A stretch of DNA of 64,000 nt from Streptomyces olivaceoviridis (GCF_014650115.1 NZ_BMUI01000016.1:124001-188000); one strand, 5' to 3'. Positions 16,746 to 26,433 are shown, numbered from the stretch's first letter. Numbers and translations are program-made. Notes: generated from the letters alone by a model not told the origin.

Positions 16746-18179
16746 ATGTTCTTCACCTACCTGAGGCGCGAACTGCGCCGCCGCAGAAAGGCGGCCCTCG
16801 TCGTCGCCTCCGGCCTCGCGCTGGGCATCGCGCTGGTCATCGTGGTCGACTCCGTGTCCAACGGCATGGGGAAGGCCCAGGACAAGGTGCTCCAGTCGCT
16901 GTACGGGCTGGGAACCGACATGACGGTGACCAAGGCGGCGTCGGCGTCCACCGGTGACGCCCAGCGGCCCCGCTTCCGGTTCGACGCGCAGAACAACGGC
17001 GACGACTCCACCCAGAGCAGCGACCGCGTCATGGTGCAGGGCTTCCAGACCCTGTCGGCCTCCACGGTGGCCAAGGTGGGCTCGCAGTCCGGCGTCTCCG
17101 ACGCGGTCGGCGGGCTGAGCCTCCAGGTCCTCAAGGTCAGCGGCCAGTTCACGCGGGGCCGGTTCCAGCAGAACGAGAGCGGCGGCGGCTTCCAGCGGGG
17201 CGGCGGGACCGGCGGGCCGCAGGGCGAGGTGAAGGGCGGCGGCGCCGACTTCGACGTCAACAACTACTCCGTGTACGGCACCGACGTCACCAAGCCCGGC
17301 CTCGGCCCGCTGACCTCCTCGAAGATCACCAGCGGCCGTACGTTCAAGGCGACGGAGACCGACGCCAAGGTCGTCGTGGCGGACTCCGCCTACGCCAAGG
17401 AGAAGAAGTACAAGGCCGGTTCCACCGTCACCATCAAGGGCGTCACGTTCACGGTGATCGGGATCGCCACCGCCGACAGCGGTGACTCGGCCGCCGACCT
17501 GTACATCCCGCTGAAGCAGGCCCAGACCCTCGGCGACGCCAAGGACAAGGTCACCACGATCTACGTCAAGGCGGCCGACTCGAAGAAGATCGACAGCGTC
17601 AAGTCGGCGATCCAGAGACACGTCTCGGGTACGACGGTCACCACCTCCGCCGACCTCGCGGACACCGTCTCCGGCTCCCTGTCCACGGCCTCCTCCCTCG
17701 CCGCCGACGTCGGCACGTGGCTGTCCCTCGCGGTGCTGGTGGCCGCGTTCCTGGTCGCCGGCCTGCTCACCTCCTCGGCGGTCTCCCGGCGCGTCCGCGA
17801 GTTCGGCACGCTGAAGGCGCTGGGCTGGCGCTCGGGCCGGGTGACCCGGCAGGTGGTCGGCGAGGCCATGGTCAACGGCCTGGTCGGCGGCGCCCTCGGC
17901 ATCGCCCTCGGCCTGGCGGGCGCGTACGTCGTCACCGCCATCAGCCCCGGCCTCCAGGCCCAGGTGGGCGGCGGCACGGGTGGCGGCGGCGGCTTCCCGG
18001 GCGGCCCCGGCCGGCGGACGGCGAAGACCCTGGAGGTGGCCCTCACGGCCCCGGTGAGCGTGACGACGATCGTCCTGGCGGTGGGCCTCGCGGTGGCGGG
18101 CGGCCTGATCGCGGGCGCGTTCGGCGGCTGGCGGGCGTCCAGGCTGCGCCCGGCGGACGCGCTCAGGCGGGTGGAGTAG
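16746..18179 (+). CDS. MacB/FtsX-type ABC transporter permease
   Basis: This 477-residue protein has an N-terminal membrane helix (about 16-36), a large extracytoplasmic domain rich in Gly, Gln and Ser (about 40-310), and three C-terminal helices of the FtsX fold (about 320-345, 375-400 and 440-462) that end ASRLRPADALRRVE. The family works with a separate ATPase to move substrates or to transmit force across the membrane. Its ATPase partner is encoded at 18303, after a 123-bp gap that contains the dispersed repeat. Confidence 0.9.
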   Translation: MFFTYLRRELRRRRKAALVVASGLALGIALVIVVDSVSNGMGKAQDKVLQSLYGLGTDMTVTKAASASTGDAQRPRFRFDAQNNGDDSTQSSDRVMVQGFQTLSASTVAKVGSQSGVSDAVGGLSLQVLKVSGQFTRGRFQQNESGGGFQRGGGTGGPQGEVKGGGADFDVNNYSVYGTDVTKPGLGPLTSSKITSGRTFKATETDAKVVVADSAYAKEKKYKAGSTVTIKGVTFTVIGIATADSGDSAADLYIPLKQAQTLGDAKDKVTTIYVKAADSKKIDSVKSAIQRHVSGTTVTTSADLADTVSGSLSTASSLAADVGTWLSLAVLVAAFLVAGLLTSSAVSRRVREFGTLKALGWRSGRVTRQVVGEAMVNGLVGGALGIALGLAGAYVVTAISPGLQAQVGGGTGGGGGFPGGPGRRTAKTLEVALTAPVSVTTIVLAVGLAVAGGLIAGAFGGWRASRLRPADALRRVE

Positions 18180-18211
18180 GCCGGCTTCCCGGCGGGCCGG
18201 CCGGTCCGGCC

Positions 18212-18240
18212 GAGGGGCGCGGGGAACCGCGCGCCCAGCC
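18212..18240 (+). repeat. Dispersed intergenic repeat, copy 4 (partial)
   Basis: GAGGGGCGCGGGGAACCGCG followed by CGCCCAGCC matches the 3' two thirds of the repeat seen at 7254 and 10238. It lies between the permease and ATPase genes of one transporter, so it is transcribed if these form an operon. Confidence 0.65.
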
Positions 18241-18302
18241 CCCGCGGACCGACGGCCCCAGCACGAGCGCGCACCCACCCCGCAACGGATCCCGGAGTCC
18301 CC

Positions 18303-18986
18303 ATGTACGAACTGAACAACGTCACCAAGCGCTACACCCGGGGCAAGGACACCGTCCACGCCCTCGACGGAATCGACCTCACCATCCCCGACGGAGACAG
18401 GCTCGTCATCCAGGGCCCCACCGGCGGCGGGAAGTCCACGCTCCTGCAGATGCTCGGCGGCCTGGACCGCCCCACCTCCGGCGAAGTCGTCCTGGACGGC
18501 ACCGACCTGGCCAGGCTGAGCGAGGCCCGGCTGACCAGGGTCCGCAGCGAGAGCATCGGCTTCGTCTTCCAGTCCTTCAACCTCATCCCGACCCTCACCG
18601 CCCAGGAGAACGTGGAAACCGCCCTCGTCCCCCTCGGCATCAAGGTGAGGGAACGCCGTGAACTCGCCGCGGAGGCGCTTCGGTCCGTCGGCCTGGGCGA
18701 GCGCCTCGGCCATCTCCCCGGCGAGATGTCCGGAGGGCAGCAGCAGCGCGTCGCCATCGCGCGGGCCCTCGTGAAGAAACCCAAGGTGCTGCTCGCCGAC
18801 GAGCCGACCGGCAACCTGGACGAGGGAACGCGGGACGAGATCATGGACGTACTCGAACGCCTGTGGAAGGAGCACGGGTTGACCTTCATCATGGTCACCC
18901 ACGACTCCACGCTGGCGAAGAAGGCTCCGCGCCTGGCCACGCTGCGCAAGGGGAAGATCACCGTGCAGGAGAACGCGGCCACCTGA
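18303..18986 (+). CDS. MacB/LolD-type ABC transporter ATP-binding protein
   Basis: The 227-residue ATPase has Walker A GPTGGGKST, the Q-loop VFQSFNLIPTLTAQENV, the signature MSGGQQQRVAIARAL, Walker B VLLADEPTGNLD, and the H-loop in MVTHDS. This set is typical of the MacB/LolD/FtsE group that pairs with FtsX-like permeases such as the one at 16746. The first Walker A residues are GPTGGGK instead of the usual GxSGSGK, which still keeps the essential glycines and lysine. Confidence 0.92.
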   Translation: MYELNNVTKRYTRGKDTVHALDGIDLTIPDGDRLVIQGPTGGGKSTLLQMLGGLDRPTSGEVVLDGTDLARLSEARLTRVRSESIGFVFQSFNLIPTLTAQENVETALVPLGIKVRERRELAAEALRSVGLGERLGHLPGEMSGGQQQRVAIARALVKKPKVLLADEPTGNLDEGTRDEIMDVLERLWKEHGLTFIMVTHDSTLAKKAPRLATLRKGKITVQENAAT

Positions 18987-19216
18987 CGGCACGTAACACA
19001 GGCCGGTCGCGGCGCACTTCGCGGTTGTGTAACGGTGTCCCGGACGCCGCGTAACAGTTTCCTGGCGCGCTTTCTCACCGTCCTCTCATCTATTGAGCCC
19101 ACTGATCACCCCCCGGCATACTTCGTGGTCCGGGGGGTTGGCGTGCGCATGTGCGAGTCCACCCCCGACCGGGTGAATGGGGAATTCGCCCGGTACTCCA
19201 TCTCCAGGGGGAGAAC

Positions 19217-22200
19217 TTGCGCAGACAAGTGAAGAATGCGGCCGCGGCCACCGTGGCGACGGCCGCAGCAGTCGCCCTCGCAGCGGGTATGACCAGCCCC
19301 GCGTCGGCGAAGCCCGGACGCGCCTCGGTGGCTGCCACCGCCGCCTCGAAGGCCGCCGTCAAGCACCACGTCACCCTGATCACCGGTGACCGCGTCGCCC
19401 TCGACGCCAAGGGCCGTGTCGTCGGGCTGGAACGGGCCAAGGGACGGGAGCACATACCCTTCCAGGTCCGCAAGGCATCCGGACACACGCTGGTCATCCC
19501 CGCCGACGCGGCCCGCCTGGTCGCCTCCGGCACGCTGGACCAGCGCCTGTTCGACATCACCGAGCTGAACAAGGCCACCACCCGCAAGGCCCAGAAGAAC
19601 GGCCTGAAGGTCATCGTCGGCTACCGCGGCTCCGCGACCGCCGCCAAGGCCGACGTCCGGGACGCGGGCACCCTGCGCCGCAGCCTGAAGGCGCTCAACG
19701 CGGACGCCGTGCAGACCCCGGTCAAGGACACCGCCGGCCTGTGGGACGCCGTCACCAACGGCGACCGGACGGCCTCCGGCATCGCGCACGTCTGGCTCGA
19801 CGGCGTCCGCAAGGCCGCCCTCGACAAGTCCGTGCCGCAGATCGGCGCCCCCACCGCGTGGGCCGCCGGCTACACCGGCAAGGGCGTGAAGGTCGCCGTC
19901 CTGGACACCGGTGTGGACACCAGCCACCCGGACCTCAAGGACCAGGTGATCGAGTCCAAGAACTTCACCACCGCCGCCGACGCCACCGACCACTTCGGGC
20001 ACGGCACGCACGTCGCCTCCATCGTGGCCGGCACCGGTGCCAAGTCGGGCGGCAAGTACAAGGGTGTGGCCCCGGACGCCAAGCTCCTCAACGGCAAGGT
20101 CCTGGACGACAACGGCTTCGGTGACGACTCCGGCATCCTCGCCGGCATGGAGTGGGCGGCCTCCCAGGGCGCCGACGTCATCAACCTCAGCCTCGGCGGC
20201 TACGACACTCCCGAGATCGACCCGCTCGAAGCCGAGGTCAACAAGCTGTCCGCCGAGAAGGGCGTCCTGTTCGCGATCGCCGCGGGCAACGAGGGCCCCC
20301 AGTCGATCGGTTCGCCGGGCAGCGCGGACGCCGCGCTCACCGTCGGCGCCGTCGACGACAAGGACCAGCTCGCCGACTTCTCCTCCACCGGTCCGCGCGC
20401 CGGCGACGGCGCCATCAAGCCGGACGTCACCGCGCCGGGCGTGGACATCACCGCCGCCGCGGCCAAGGGCAGCGTCATCGACCAGGAGGTCGGCGAGAAG
20501 CCCGAGGGCTACCTGACCATCTCCGGCACCTCGATGGCCACCCCGCACGTCGCGGGCGCCGCCGCCATCCTGAAGCAGGAGCACCCGGACTGGGGCTACG
20601 CCGAGCTGAAGGGCGCCCTGACCGGCTCCACCAAGGGCGGCAAGTACACCCCGTTCCAGCAGGGCTCGGGCCGCATCCAGGTCGACAAGGCCATCAAGCA
20701 GTCGATCGTCGCCGACCCGGTGTCGGTGAGCTTCGGTGTGCAGCAGTGGCCGCACACCGACGACAAGCCGGTCACCAAGAAGCTGACGTACCGCAACCTC
20801 GGTGACAAGGACGTCACGCTCACCCTGAGCAGCACCGCCACCAACCCCAAGGGCGCGGCGGCCCCGTCCGGCTTCTTCAAGCTCGGCACGACGACGCTGA
20901 CCGTCCCGGCGCACGGCACGGCCTCGGCCGACTTCACCGTCGACACCAAGCTGGGCGGCACCGTCGACGGCGCCTACTCGGCGTACGTCACGGCGACGGG
21001 CGACGGCCAGACCGTCCGCACGGCCGCCGCGGTGCAGCGCGAGGTGGAGTCGTACGACCTCACCCTGAAGTTCATCGGCCGTGACGGCAAGCCCGCCCCG
21101 TACTACGAAGCCGACGTCAGCGGCGTGGCCGGCCTGGCCAACGGCGTCTCGCTGAACCCGTACGACAAGTCCGGCACGGTGAAGGTGCGCGCGCCCAAGG
21201 GCACGTACATCCTCAACACCTCCGTCTACGGCGACCCCCAGGACGCGTCCAAGGGCATCGACTGGATCGCGCAGCCGAAGCTGACCGTCGACAAGAAGCA
21301 GACGATCACCATCGACGCGCGCAAGGCCAAGCCGGTGGACATCACCGTCCCGGCCTCGGGTGTGAAGTCCGAGTTCGCCTCGCCGGAGTACGACGTCACC
21401 ATCGGCGACGGCCAGTACGGCTACGGCTGGTTCCTCGACTCGTACAAGAACTTCCGCACCGCCCACCTGGGCCCGCAGCTTCCCACCGGGACGCTGTGGC
21501 AGCAGTGGGACGGCCACTGGAGCAAGGGCGCGACCGAGGAGTACGACGTCACCTCCGGCGGTGCCGTCAAGCAGCTCGCCACCGGCTACACCAAGCACTA
21601 CAAGGCGGGCGACCTCGCCACGGTGAAGGCCCGGCTGGGCGCGGCGGCGAGCGGCAAGAAGGGCTCGATCGCCGCGGTGGGCTGGCTGCCCGGCAGCGGC
21701 GGAGCCTCCTCCATCAGCATCCCGCAGAAGCTGCCCGGCACCCGCACCCTGCACCTGTCCGCCACGGGCGGCGTGAAGTGGGAGCTCCAGTTCGAGCAGG
21801 ACGGCGGGGTCGACCAGGACGGCTTCCCGGTCACCGAGGCCGGCTACGGGCTCGGCCAGTTCACCTTCAAGGGCGGCCAGACCTACACCAAGACGGTCAA
21901 CACCGCCGTCTTCGGCCCGCACCTCGGCAAGGACTTCGGCCTCTTCCGCGACGGCAACGAGATCTTCGGTGCGGTGCCGCTGTTCGCCGACTCCGCCAAG
22001 CACGCCGGGTCCTCGGTGTTCACCTCGGTGAACACCACGCTGTACCGCAACGGGACCAAGGTCGGCTCGAACACCGACCCGCTGTTCGGCGAGGCCACCT
22101 TCAAGGTGCCGTCCGGTGACGCGGCCTACAAGCTGACCACCTCGGTCAAGCGGTCCGCGAAGGTGTCGGAGGCCTCGACGCGCATCGACGCGGCCTGGAC

Positions 22201-22534
22201 CTTCCGCTCCAAGAAGCCGGCGGACTTCACCAAGCTCCCCGCCTCCGCGCTGCACTTCGGCGCCACGACCGGCCTGGACAGCCGTGTCACGGCCGGCAAG
22301 ACGGTCACCTTCCCGGTCACCGTGGAGGGCTCCGCCGCCGGCGGCAACCTGAAGTCCCTCGCCGTCTACGTCTCCTACGACGGCAAGAACTTCAAGAAGG
22401 TCACCGTCAAGAACGGCAAGATCACGGTGAAGAACCCGGCGAAGAACAAGGCGATCTCGTTCCGCGCCAACATCACCGACAAGAAGGGCAACACGTCGGC
22501 GATCACGATCTACAACGCGTACTTCGGCAAGTAG
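19217..22534 (+). CDS. Large secreted subtilisin-family (S8) serine protease
   Basis: This 1105-residue protease has a signal peptide (cut near SPASA, residue 31), a propeptide (about 40-205) and a catalytic domain with Asp230 in VAVLDTGVD, His262 in GHGTHVASI and Ser439 in SGTSMATPHVAG; Asn358 supplies the oxyanion hole. The last 630 residues are beta-rich, with Lys- and Thr-rich Ig-like modules, and have no sortase motif, so the enzyme is probably released. A TTG start at 19217 follows GGGGGAG; GTG 19229 is the alternative. The upstream gap holds three GTAAC pentamers (18993, 19029, 19051). Usual role: nutrient or developmental proteolysis outside the cell. Confidence 0.93.
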   Translation: MRRQVKNAAAATVATAAAVALAAGMTSPASAKPGRASVAATAASKAAVKHHVTLITGDRVALDAKGRVVGLERAKGREHIPFQVRKASGHTLVIPADAARLVASGTLDQRLFDITELNKATTRKAQKNGLKVIVGYRGSATAAKADVRDAGTLRRSLKALNADAVQTPVKDTAGLWDAVTNGDRTASGIAHVWLDGVRKAALDKSVPQIGAPTAWAAGYTGKGVKVAVLDTGVDTSHPDLKDQVIESKNFTTAADATDHFGHGTHVASIVAGTGAKSGGKYKGVAPDAKLLNGKVLDDNGFGDDSGILAGMEWAASQGADVINLSLGGYDTPEIDPLEAEVNKLSAEKGVLFAIAAGNEGPQSIGSPGSADAALTVGAVDDKDQLADFSSTGPRAGDGAIKPDVTAPGVDITAAAAKGSVIDQEVGEKPEGYLTISGTSMATPHVAGAAAILKQEHPDWGYAELKGALTGSTKGGKYTPFQQGSGRIQVDKAIKQSIVADPVSVSFGVQQWPHTDDKPVTKKLTYRNLGDKDVTLTLSSTATNPKGAAAPSGFFKLGTTTLTVPAHGTASADFTVDTKLGGTVDGAYSAYVTATGDGQTVRTAAAVQREVESYDLTLKFIGRDGKPAPYYEADVSGVAGLANGVSLNPYDKSGTVKVRAPKGTYILNTSVYGDPQDASKGIDWIAQPKLTVDKKQTITIDARKAKPVDITVPASGVKSEFASPEYDVTIGDGQYGYGWFLDSYKNFRTAHLGPQLPTGTLWQQWDGHWSKGATEEYDVTSGGAVKQLATGYTKHYKAGDLATVKARLGAAASGKKGSIAAVGWLPGSGGASSISIPQKLPGTRTLHLSATGGVKWELQFEQDGGVDQDGFPVTEAGYGLGQFTFKGGQTYTKTVNTAVFGPHLGKDFGLFRDGNEIFGAVPLFADSAKHAGSSVFTSVNTTLYRNGTKVGSNTDPLFGEATFKVPSGDAAYKLTTSVKRSAKVSEASTRIDAAWTFRSKKPADFTKLPASALHFGATTGLDSRVTAGKTVTFPVTVEGSAAGGNLKSLAVYVSYDGKNFKKVTVKNGKITVKNPAKNKAISFRANITDKKGNTSAITIYNAYFGK

Positions 22535-22567
22535 GCCGGAGCGCGGTAGGCCGTAACGCTCCTTGAC

Positions 22568-22605
22568 GAGGGGTGCACCGGAGGACAGCCTCCGGTGCAC
22601 CCCTC
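22568..22605. terminator. Bidirectional hairpin terminator
   Basis: A perfect 17-bp inverted repeat (left arm GAGGGGTGCACCGGAGG) with the loop ACAG lies between the end of the protease gene and the end of the convergent XRE regulator. Its right arm includes the first bases of the regulator's stop codon. Confidence 0.88.
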
Positions 22606-23512
22606 AACGCGTTGCCGCGCGGGTCGCGTCGGCGCCCCAGCTCGCCAGGAGACGGAGGGAGTCCGCGGAGGGAGAGCCCGGGTCGGCGTGATAGGTGACC
22701 AGGGACTGCTCCGAACCGTCCGTCAGGCGGAAGCTCTCGAAGTGCAGGGCCAGGTCGCCCACCAGCGGGTGGTGCAGGTACTTGACGCCGTGGCTCTTCT
22801 CCTTGACGTCGTGCGTGGCCCACAGCCGGCGGAACTCCTCGCTCTTGACGGACAGCTCGCCCACCAGGACCGACAGACGGGCGTCGTCCGGATCGCACCC
22901 CGCGTCCATGCGCAGGGCGCACACGATGTCGATCGCCTTCTGCTCCCAGTCGACGAACAGCTCGCGGTAGGCGGGGCGCAGGAAGACCAGCCGCGCCCAG
23001 TTCCGCTCTGCGGGAGGCAGCTCCCCCCAGTCGCCGAAGAGGGCCGCCGCCATCCGGTTCCAGGCGAGGATCTCCGAGCGCCGGCCCACCACGTACGCCG
23101 GTACGCCCTCCATGGTGTCCAGCAGCTGCCGCAGCGCCCCCCGCACCTGCTGCTGCCGTGCCGCCGGCTTCTTCTTGTGCGCCTTCGGCTTGGCCAGGTG
23201 GGTCAGGTGCGCGTGCTCGGCGTCCGTCAGCCGCAGCGCCCGTGCGATCGAGCCCAGCACCTCGGCCGAGACGTTCCGGCCGTTGCCCTGCTCAAGGCGG
23301 GTGTAGTACGCCACCGACACCCCGGCCAGCTGCGCCAGCTCCTCGCGGCGCAGCCCCGGCACCCGGCGGTGCCGTCCGAATGCGGCCAGTCCCACGTCCT
23401 CGGGCTTCAGCCGGGCCCGCCGGCTGCGCAGGAACTCGCTCAGCTCCGCCCGCCGGTCCAGGGGCCGGCCGGCGGCCACGCTTGCGTCCGGCTGCTCGTC
23501 CCTGCTGTCCAT
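22604..23512 (-). CDS. XRE-family regulator with MmyB-like ligand-binding domain
   Basis: The 302-residue protein has a helix-turn-helix (about 35-105) with LRREELAQLAGVSVAYYTRL and a C-terminal MmyB-like PAS domain of the type that binds a small, perhaps fatty-acid-like, ligand (VVGRRSEILAWNRMAAALF). Such regulators typically control a divergent oxidoreductase gene, and here a zinc alcohol dehydrogenase starts 171 bp away on the other strand. The ATG at 23512 gives the usual family length. Confidence 0.9.
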   Translation of the reverse strand: MDSRDEQPDASVAAGRPLDRRAELSEFLRSRRARLKPEDVGLAAFGRHRRVPGLRREELAQLAGVSVAYYTRLEQGNGRNVSAEVLGSIARALRLTDAEHAHLTHLAKPKAHKKKPAARQQQVRGALRQLLDTMEGVPAYVVGRRSEILAWNRMAAALFGDWGELPPAERNWARLVFLRPAYRELFVDWEQKAIDIVCALRMDAGCDPDDARLSVLVGELSVKSEEFRRLWATHDVKEKSHGVKYLHHPLVGDLALHFESFRLTDGSEQSLVTYHADPGSPSADSLRLLASWGADATRAATR

Positions 23513-23683
23513 GCGTCCAGTATTCACGGACGTAGGCGCCGGAGCCTGACCCCGCCAGTGGTAGGCACGGCCGTCGTACGCAAAGGCGTGGTCTGGGTGG
23601 GCGGCGCCTCGCGCGGCAGCCTGGAGGCCGTGCCCGGCGGGAAGGCAGCCGGGCGCGAGACCCCCCGCTAGGAGATCCTCCGC

Positions 23684-24724
23684 ATGACCACTGTTGCCGC
23701 ATACGCCGCGCCCGCCGCGAAGGCCCCGCTGGAGCGGACGACCATCGAGCGACGCGCGGTCGGCGAGTACGACGTCCTGATCGACATCAAGTTCGCCGGT
23801 GTCTGCCATTCCGACATCCACCAGGCCCGCGAGGGCTGGGGCGAGGCGATCTTCCCGATGGTCCCCGGCCACGAGATCGCGGGCGTGGTCGCCGAGGTCG
23901 GCCCCGGCGTGACCAGGTTCCAGGTCGGCGACCGGGTCGGGGTCGGCTGCATGGTCGACTCCTGCCGCGAGTGCGAGAACTGCCTGCGAGGCGAGGAGCA
24001 GTACTGCCTCAACGGCATGGTCGGCACCTACAACGCCGTCGGCAAGGACGGCGAGCCCACCTACGGCGGCTACTCCGAGAAGATCGTCGTCGACGAGAAC
24101 TACGTCATCCGCATCCCCGACGGACTGTCCCTGGACATCGCCGCGCCGCTGCTCTGCGCGGGCATCACCACGTACTCCCCGCTGAGCCACTGGAACGCGG
24201 GCCCCGGCAAGAAGGTCGCGATCGTCGGCCTCGGCGGTCTCGGCCACATGGCCGTCAAGATCGCCCACGCCATGGGCGCCGAGGTGACGGTGCTGTCCCA
24301 GTCCCTGCGCAAGAAGGACGACGGGCTGAAGCTGGGCGCCGACCACTACTACGCCACCAGCGACCCGAAGACCTTCGAGGAGCTGGCCGGCACCTTCGAC
24401 CTGATCGTGTCGACCGTGTCCGCGCCGATGGACTTCGGCGCGCTGCTGTCGCTGCTCAAGGTCGACGGCGCCCTGGTGAACGTGGGCGCGCCCGAGGAGC
24501 CCGTCGCGCTCAACCTGTTCTCGGTGATCGGCGGTCGCAAGTCGCTCGCCGGCTCCATGATCGGCGGCATCCGCGAGACCCAGGAGATGCTGGACTTCTG
24601 CGCCGAGCACGGCATCGGCGCCGAGATCGAGCTGATCAGCGCGGCCGAGGTCAACGAGGCGTACGAGCGGGTGCTGGCGAGCGACGTCCGCTACCGCTTC
24701 GTGATCGACACGGCCACGATCTGA
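23684..24724 (+). CDS. Zinc-dependent NAD(P)-alcohol dehydrogenase (YahK/CAD type)
   Basis: This 346-residue medium-chain dehydrogenase has catalytic zinc ligands in GVCHSDIH and GHEIAG, the four-cysteine structural zinc site CRECENCLRGEEQYC, and the cofactor motif GLGGLGHMAV. The closest types by motif (GVCHSDIHQAR, GxYNAVGKDG) are broad aldehyde reductases. It probably reduces aldehydes with NADPH. The ATG at 23684 follows AGGAGA. The divergent XRE regulator is the likely controller, reacting to aldehyde or membrane-active substrates. Confidence 0.92.
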   Translation: MTTVAAYAAPAAKAPLERTTIERRAVGEYDVLIDIKFAGVCHSDIHQAREGWGEAIFPMVPGHEIAGVVAEVGPGVTRFQVGDRVGVGCMVDSCRECENCLRGEEQYCLNGMVGTYNAVGKDGEPTYGGYSEKIVVDENYVIRIPDGLSLDIAAPLLCAGITTYSPLSHWNAGPGKKVAIVGLGGLGHMAVKIAHAMGAEVTVLSQSLRKKDDGLKLGADHYYATSDPKTFEELAGTFDLIVSTVSAPMDFGALLSLLKVDGALVNVGAPEEPVALNLFSVIGGRKSLAGSMIGGIRETQEMLDFCAEHGIGAEIELISAAEVNEAYERVLASDVRYRFVIDTATI

Positions 24725-24819
24725 CCCGCGGTCCCGCCAGGCCGTAGTCCTGCCGGAGCAGTACGGCACCTGTCCGGCCGGGCTGCGGCCTGTGGATCGT
24801 CTGCCGGGTGCGGGCCGTC

Positions 24820-24857
24820 GTGGCCGTTCGCGCGGTTCCCCGCGCCCCTTCGGGCGC
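24820..24857 (-). repeat. Dispersed intergenic repeat, inverted copy
   Basis: Read on the minus strand this is GCGCCCGAAGGGGCGCGGGG followed by AACCGCGCGAACGGCC. It stands directly behind the stop codon of the S51 peptidase gene on the same strand, repeating the pattern of a copy placed just after a stop codon seen at birA. Confidence 0.75.
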
Positions 24858-25582
24858 TACCCGAGAACGAAGCCCTCCCCGGCGCCGTACGCCCGCACCG
24901 CCACGCCTGCTTCGGGGGCGGGCCGCACCACATGGACCCGGCCGGCCCCCGTCACCCGGGCTTCGCCGTCCCCCACCGTGAGCAGCGTGTTCTCGTCCAC
25001 GGCGACCCCGTACGGCGCATGCCCCCGCGCGACCGCCGCCACCAGCCGCGCCAGCGTGCCCCACTGGGCCGCGTGCACGTCCACCGAGAACGGCACCAGA
25101 CCGAGCCCCGGGCGTACCTCGATCTCCGTCAGGTCCTCCCCGGTCTCCTCCGGGCACACCGGGACCCCGTCCAGCAGCCACCCGCCGACCACGGCCCGCC
25201 GCGCGGCCACGGCGGCACCGGCGGAGAAACCGGCGTACGGCATCCCGCGCGCCGCCAGCAGGGCCGGCAGCCGCTCCAGGCTGTCCACGAGCGCGTCCTG
25301 ATACGCGGGCGTGAGACCCCCGCACACCAGCAGCCCGTCGATCCCGTCCAGCGCGGCCTCCGGCTCGAACCGGCCGCCGAGCGGCACGAGCGACGGCACC
25401 GGTGTGCACGGCGGCCCGGCCTTCCGCAGCGCCGCCGCGTACCGCTCGAACTGCGCGGCCCCGTCGCCCTCGTCGAGGATCAGACACCCGACCCGCCGCT
25501 CACCGCCCAGCTCCCGCAGGAACGGCTCGTACACCTCGGCGTGCTCCCAGCCCCCACCGATGAGAAAGACCCGACTGCCCAT
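24857..25582 (-). CDS. Peptidase S51 (cyanophycinase / dipeptidase E-like) protein
   Basis: The 241-residue protein has a type 1 glutamine-amidotransferase-like fold with a serine nucleophile in GMPYAGFSAGAAV, preceded by GIDGLLVCGGLTP. This matches the S51 family, which cleaves aspartyl dipeptides or cyanophycin-like chains. It has no signal peptide, so it should be cytosolic. The next gene upstream on the strand (metE- or peptide-related) is not evident, so the substrate is unknown. Confidence 0.8.
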   Translation of the reverse strand: MGSRVFLIGGGWEHAEVYEPFLRELGGERRVGCLILDEGDGAAQFERYAAALRKAGPPCTPVPSLVPLGGRFEPEAALDGIDGLLVCGGLTPAYQDALVDSLERLPALLAARGMPYAGFSAGAAVAARRAVVGGWLLDGVPVCPEETGEDLTEIEVRPGLGLVPFSVDVHAAQWGTLARLVAAVARGHAPYGVAVDENTLLTVGDGEARVTGAGRVHVVRPAPEAGVAVRAYGAGEGFVLG

Positions 25583-25685
25583 ACCCTCCCCTTCGCCCCC
25601 TGCCGATCCATCTCGGCATGAGGGGCGAATCTACGGGGGCGGGCCGGGAGCCGTCGCCCGAATTAGCCGTCGTCCGCCGGGCCGC

Positions 25686-26345
25686 TCAGGCTCGCGCGAC
25701 GCCGATCGGGCAGGACAGTCCGGTGCCGCCGAGACCGCAGTAGCCGGCGGGGTTCTTGTCGAGGTACTGCTGGTGATACGCCTCGGCCGGGTGGAAGGGG
25801 CGGCCCTCCGCCGGGAGGAGCTCCGTGGTGATCGTGCCGTAGCCGGAGGAGGTCAGGACCTTCTGGTAGGCCTCGCGGGAGGCCAGCGCCGTGGCCGCCT
25901 GCTCCGGGGTGTGGGTGTAGATCGCCGAGCGGTACTGGGTGCCCACGTCATTGCCCTGGCGGAAGCCCTGCGTCGGGTCGTGGGACTCCCAGAAGGTCTT
26001 GAGCAGGCGGTCGTACGAGATCTGCCGCGGGTCGTAGACCACGCGGACCGCCTCCGTGTGGCCGGTCAGTCCCGAGCAGACCTCCTCGTACGTCGGGTTC
26101 TCGGTGTAGCCGCCCTGGTAGCCGACCAGAGTCGTGTACACGCCCGCCGGGAGCTGCCAGAACTTGCGTTCCGCGCCCCAGAAACAGCCCAGGCCGAAGT
26201 CGGCGACCTCCAGGCCCTCCGGGTACGGGCCGAGGAGCGGGGTGCCGAGGACGGCGTGCCGGTCGGGGACCTCGTAGGCGAGTGCGGGTCGGCCCTTGAG
26301 CGCCTGCTCGGGGGTGGGCAGCTGGGGCCTGCGGCCGAAGAGCAT
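25686..26345 (-). CDS. msrA: Peptide-methionine (S)-S-oxide reductase
   Basis: The 219-residue enzyme has the active-site motif GLGCFWGAER (Cys54) and the conserved GYQGGYTENPTYEEVCSG and HDPTQ segments of MsrA. It reduces methionine-S-sulfoxide in proteins using thioredoxin. A C-terminal GYCGLGG supplies the resolving cysteine. The ATG at 26345 has an AGGGAGA site upstream. It follows the M48/TPR gene set on the same strand at a gap of 88 bp. Confidence 0.95.
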   Translation of the reverse strand: MLFGRRPQLPTPEQALKGRPALAYEVPDRHAVLGTPLLGPYPEGLEVADFGLGCFWGAERKFWQLPAGVYTTLVGYQGGYTENPTYEEVCSGLTGHTEAVRVVYDPRQISYDRLLKTFWESHDPTQGFRQGNDVGTQYRSAIYTHTPEQAATALASREAYQKVLTSSGYGTITTELLPAEGRPFHPAEAYHQQYLDKNPAGYCGLGGTGLSCPIGVARA

Positions 26346-26433
26346 GGGTCTCCCTGTCGGTCTGGGGATGGGGTGCCGGCGGTCTTGCCGACCGGCTCCC
26401 TCACAACGCCCCGGGGGGCCCGCCGCATTCCGG

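Noticed and set aside
18993..19055. Three GTAAC pentamers as sigma-factor -35 sites of the subtilase
   Set aside because: Spacing is irregular (36 and 22 bp) and no matching -10 elements were found; reported only in the gene note.
19106..22600. Very long minus-strand open frame opposite the subtilase gene
   Set aside because: It is the mirror of the plus-strand gene in GC-rich DNA, with repetitive Val/Leu/Gly/Asp-Arg composition and no motifs. The same applies to other long antisense frames.
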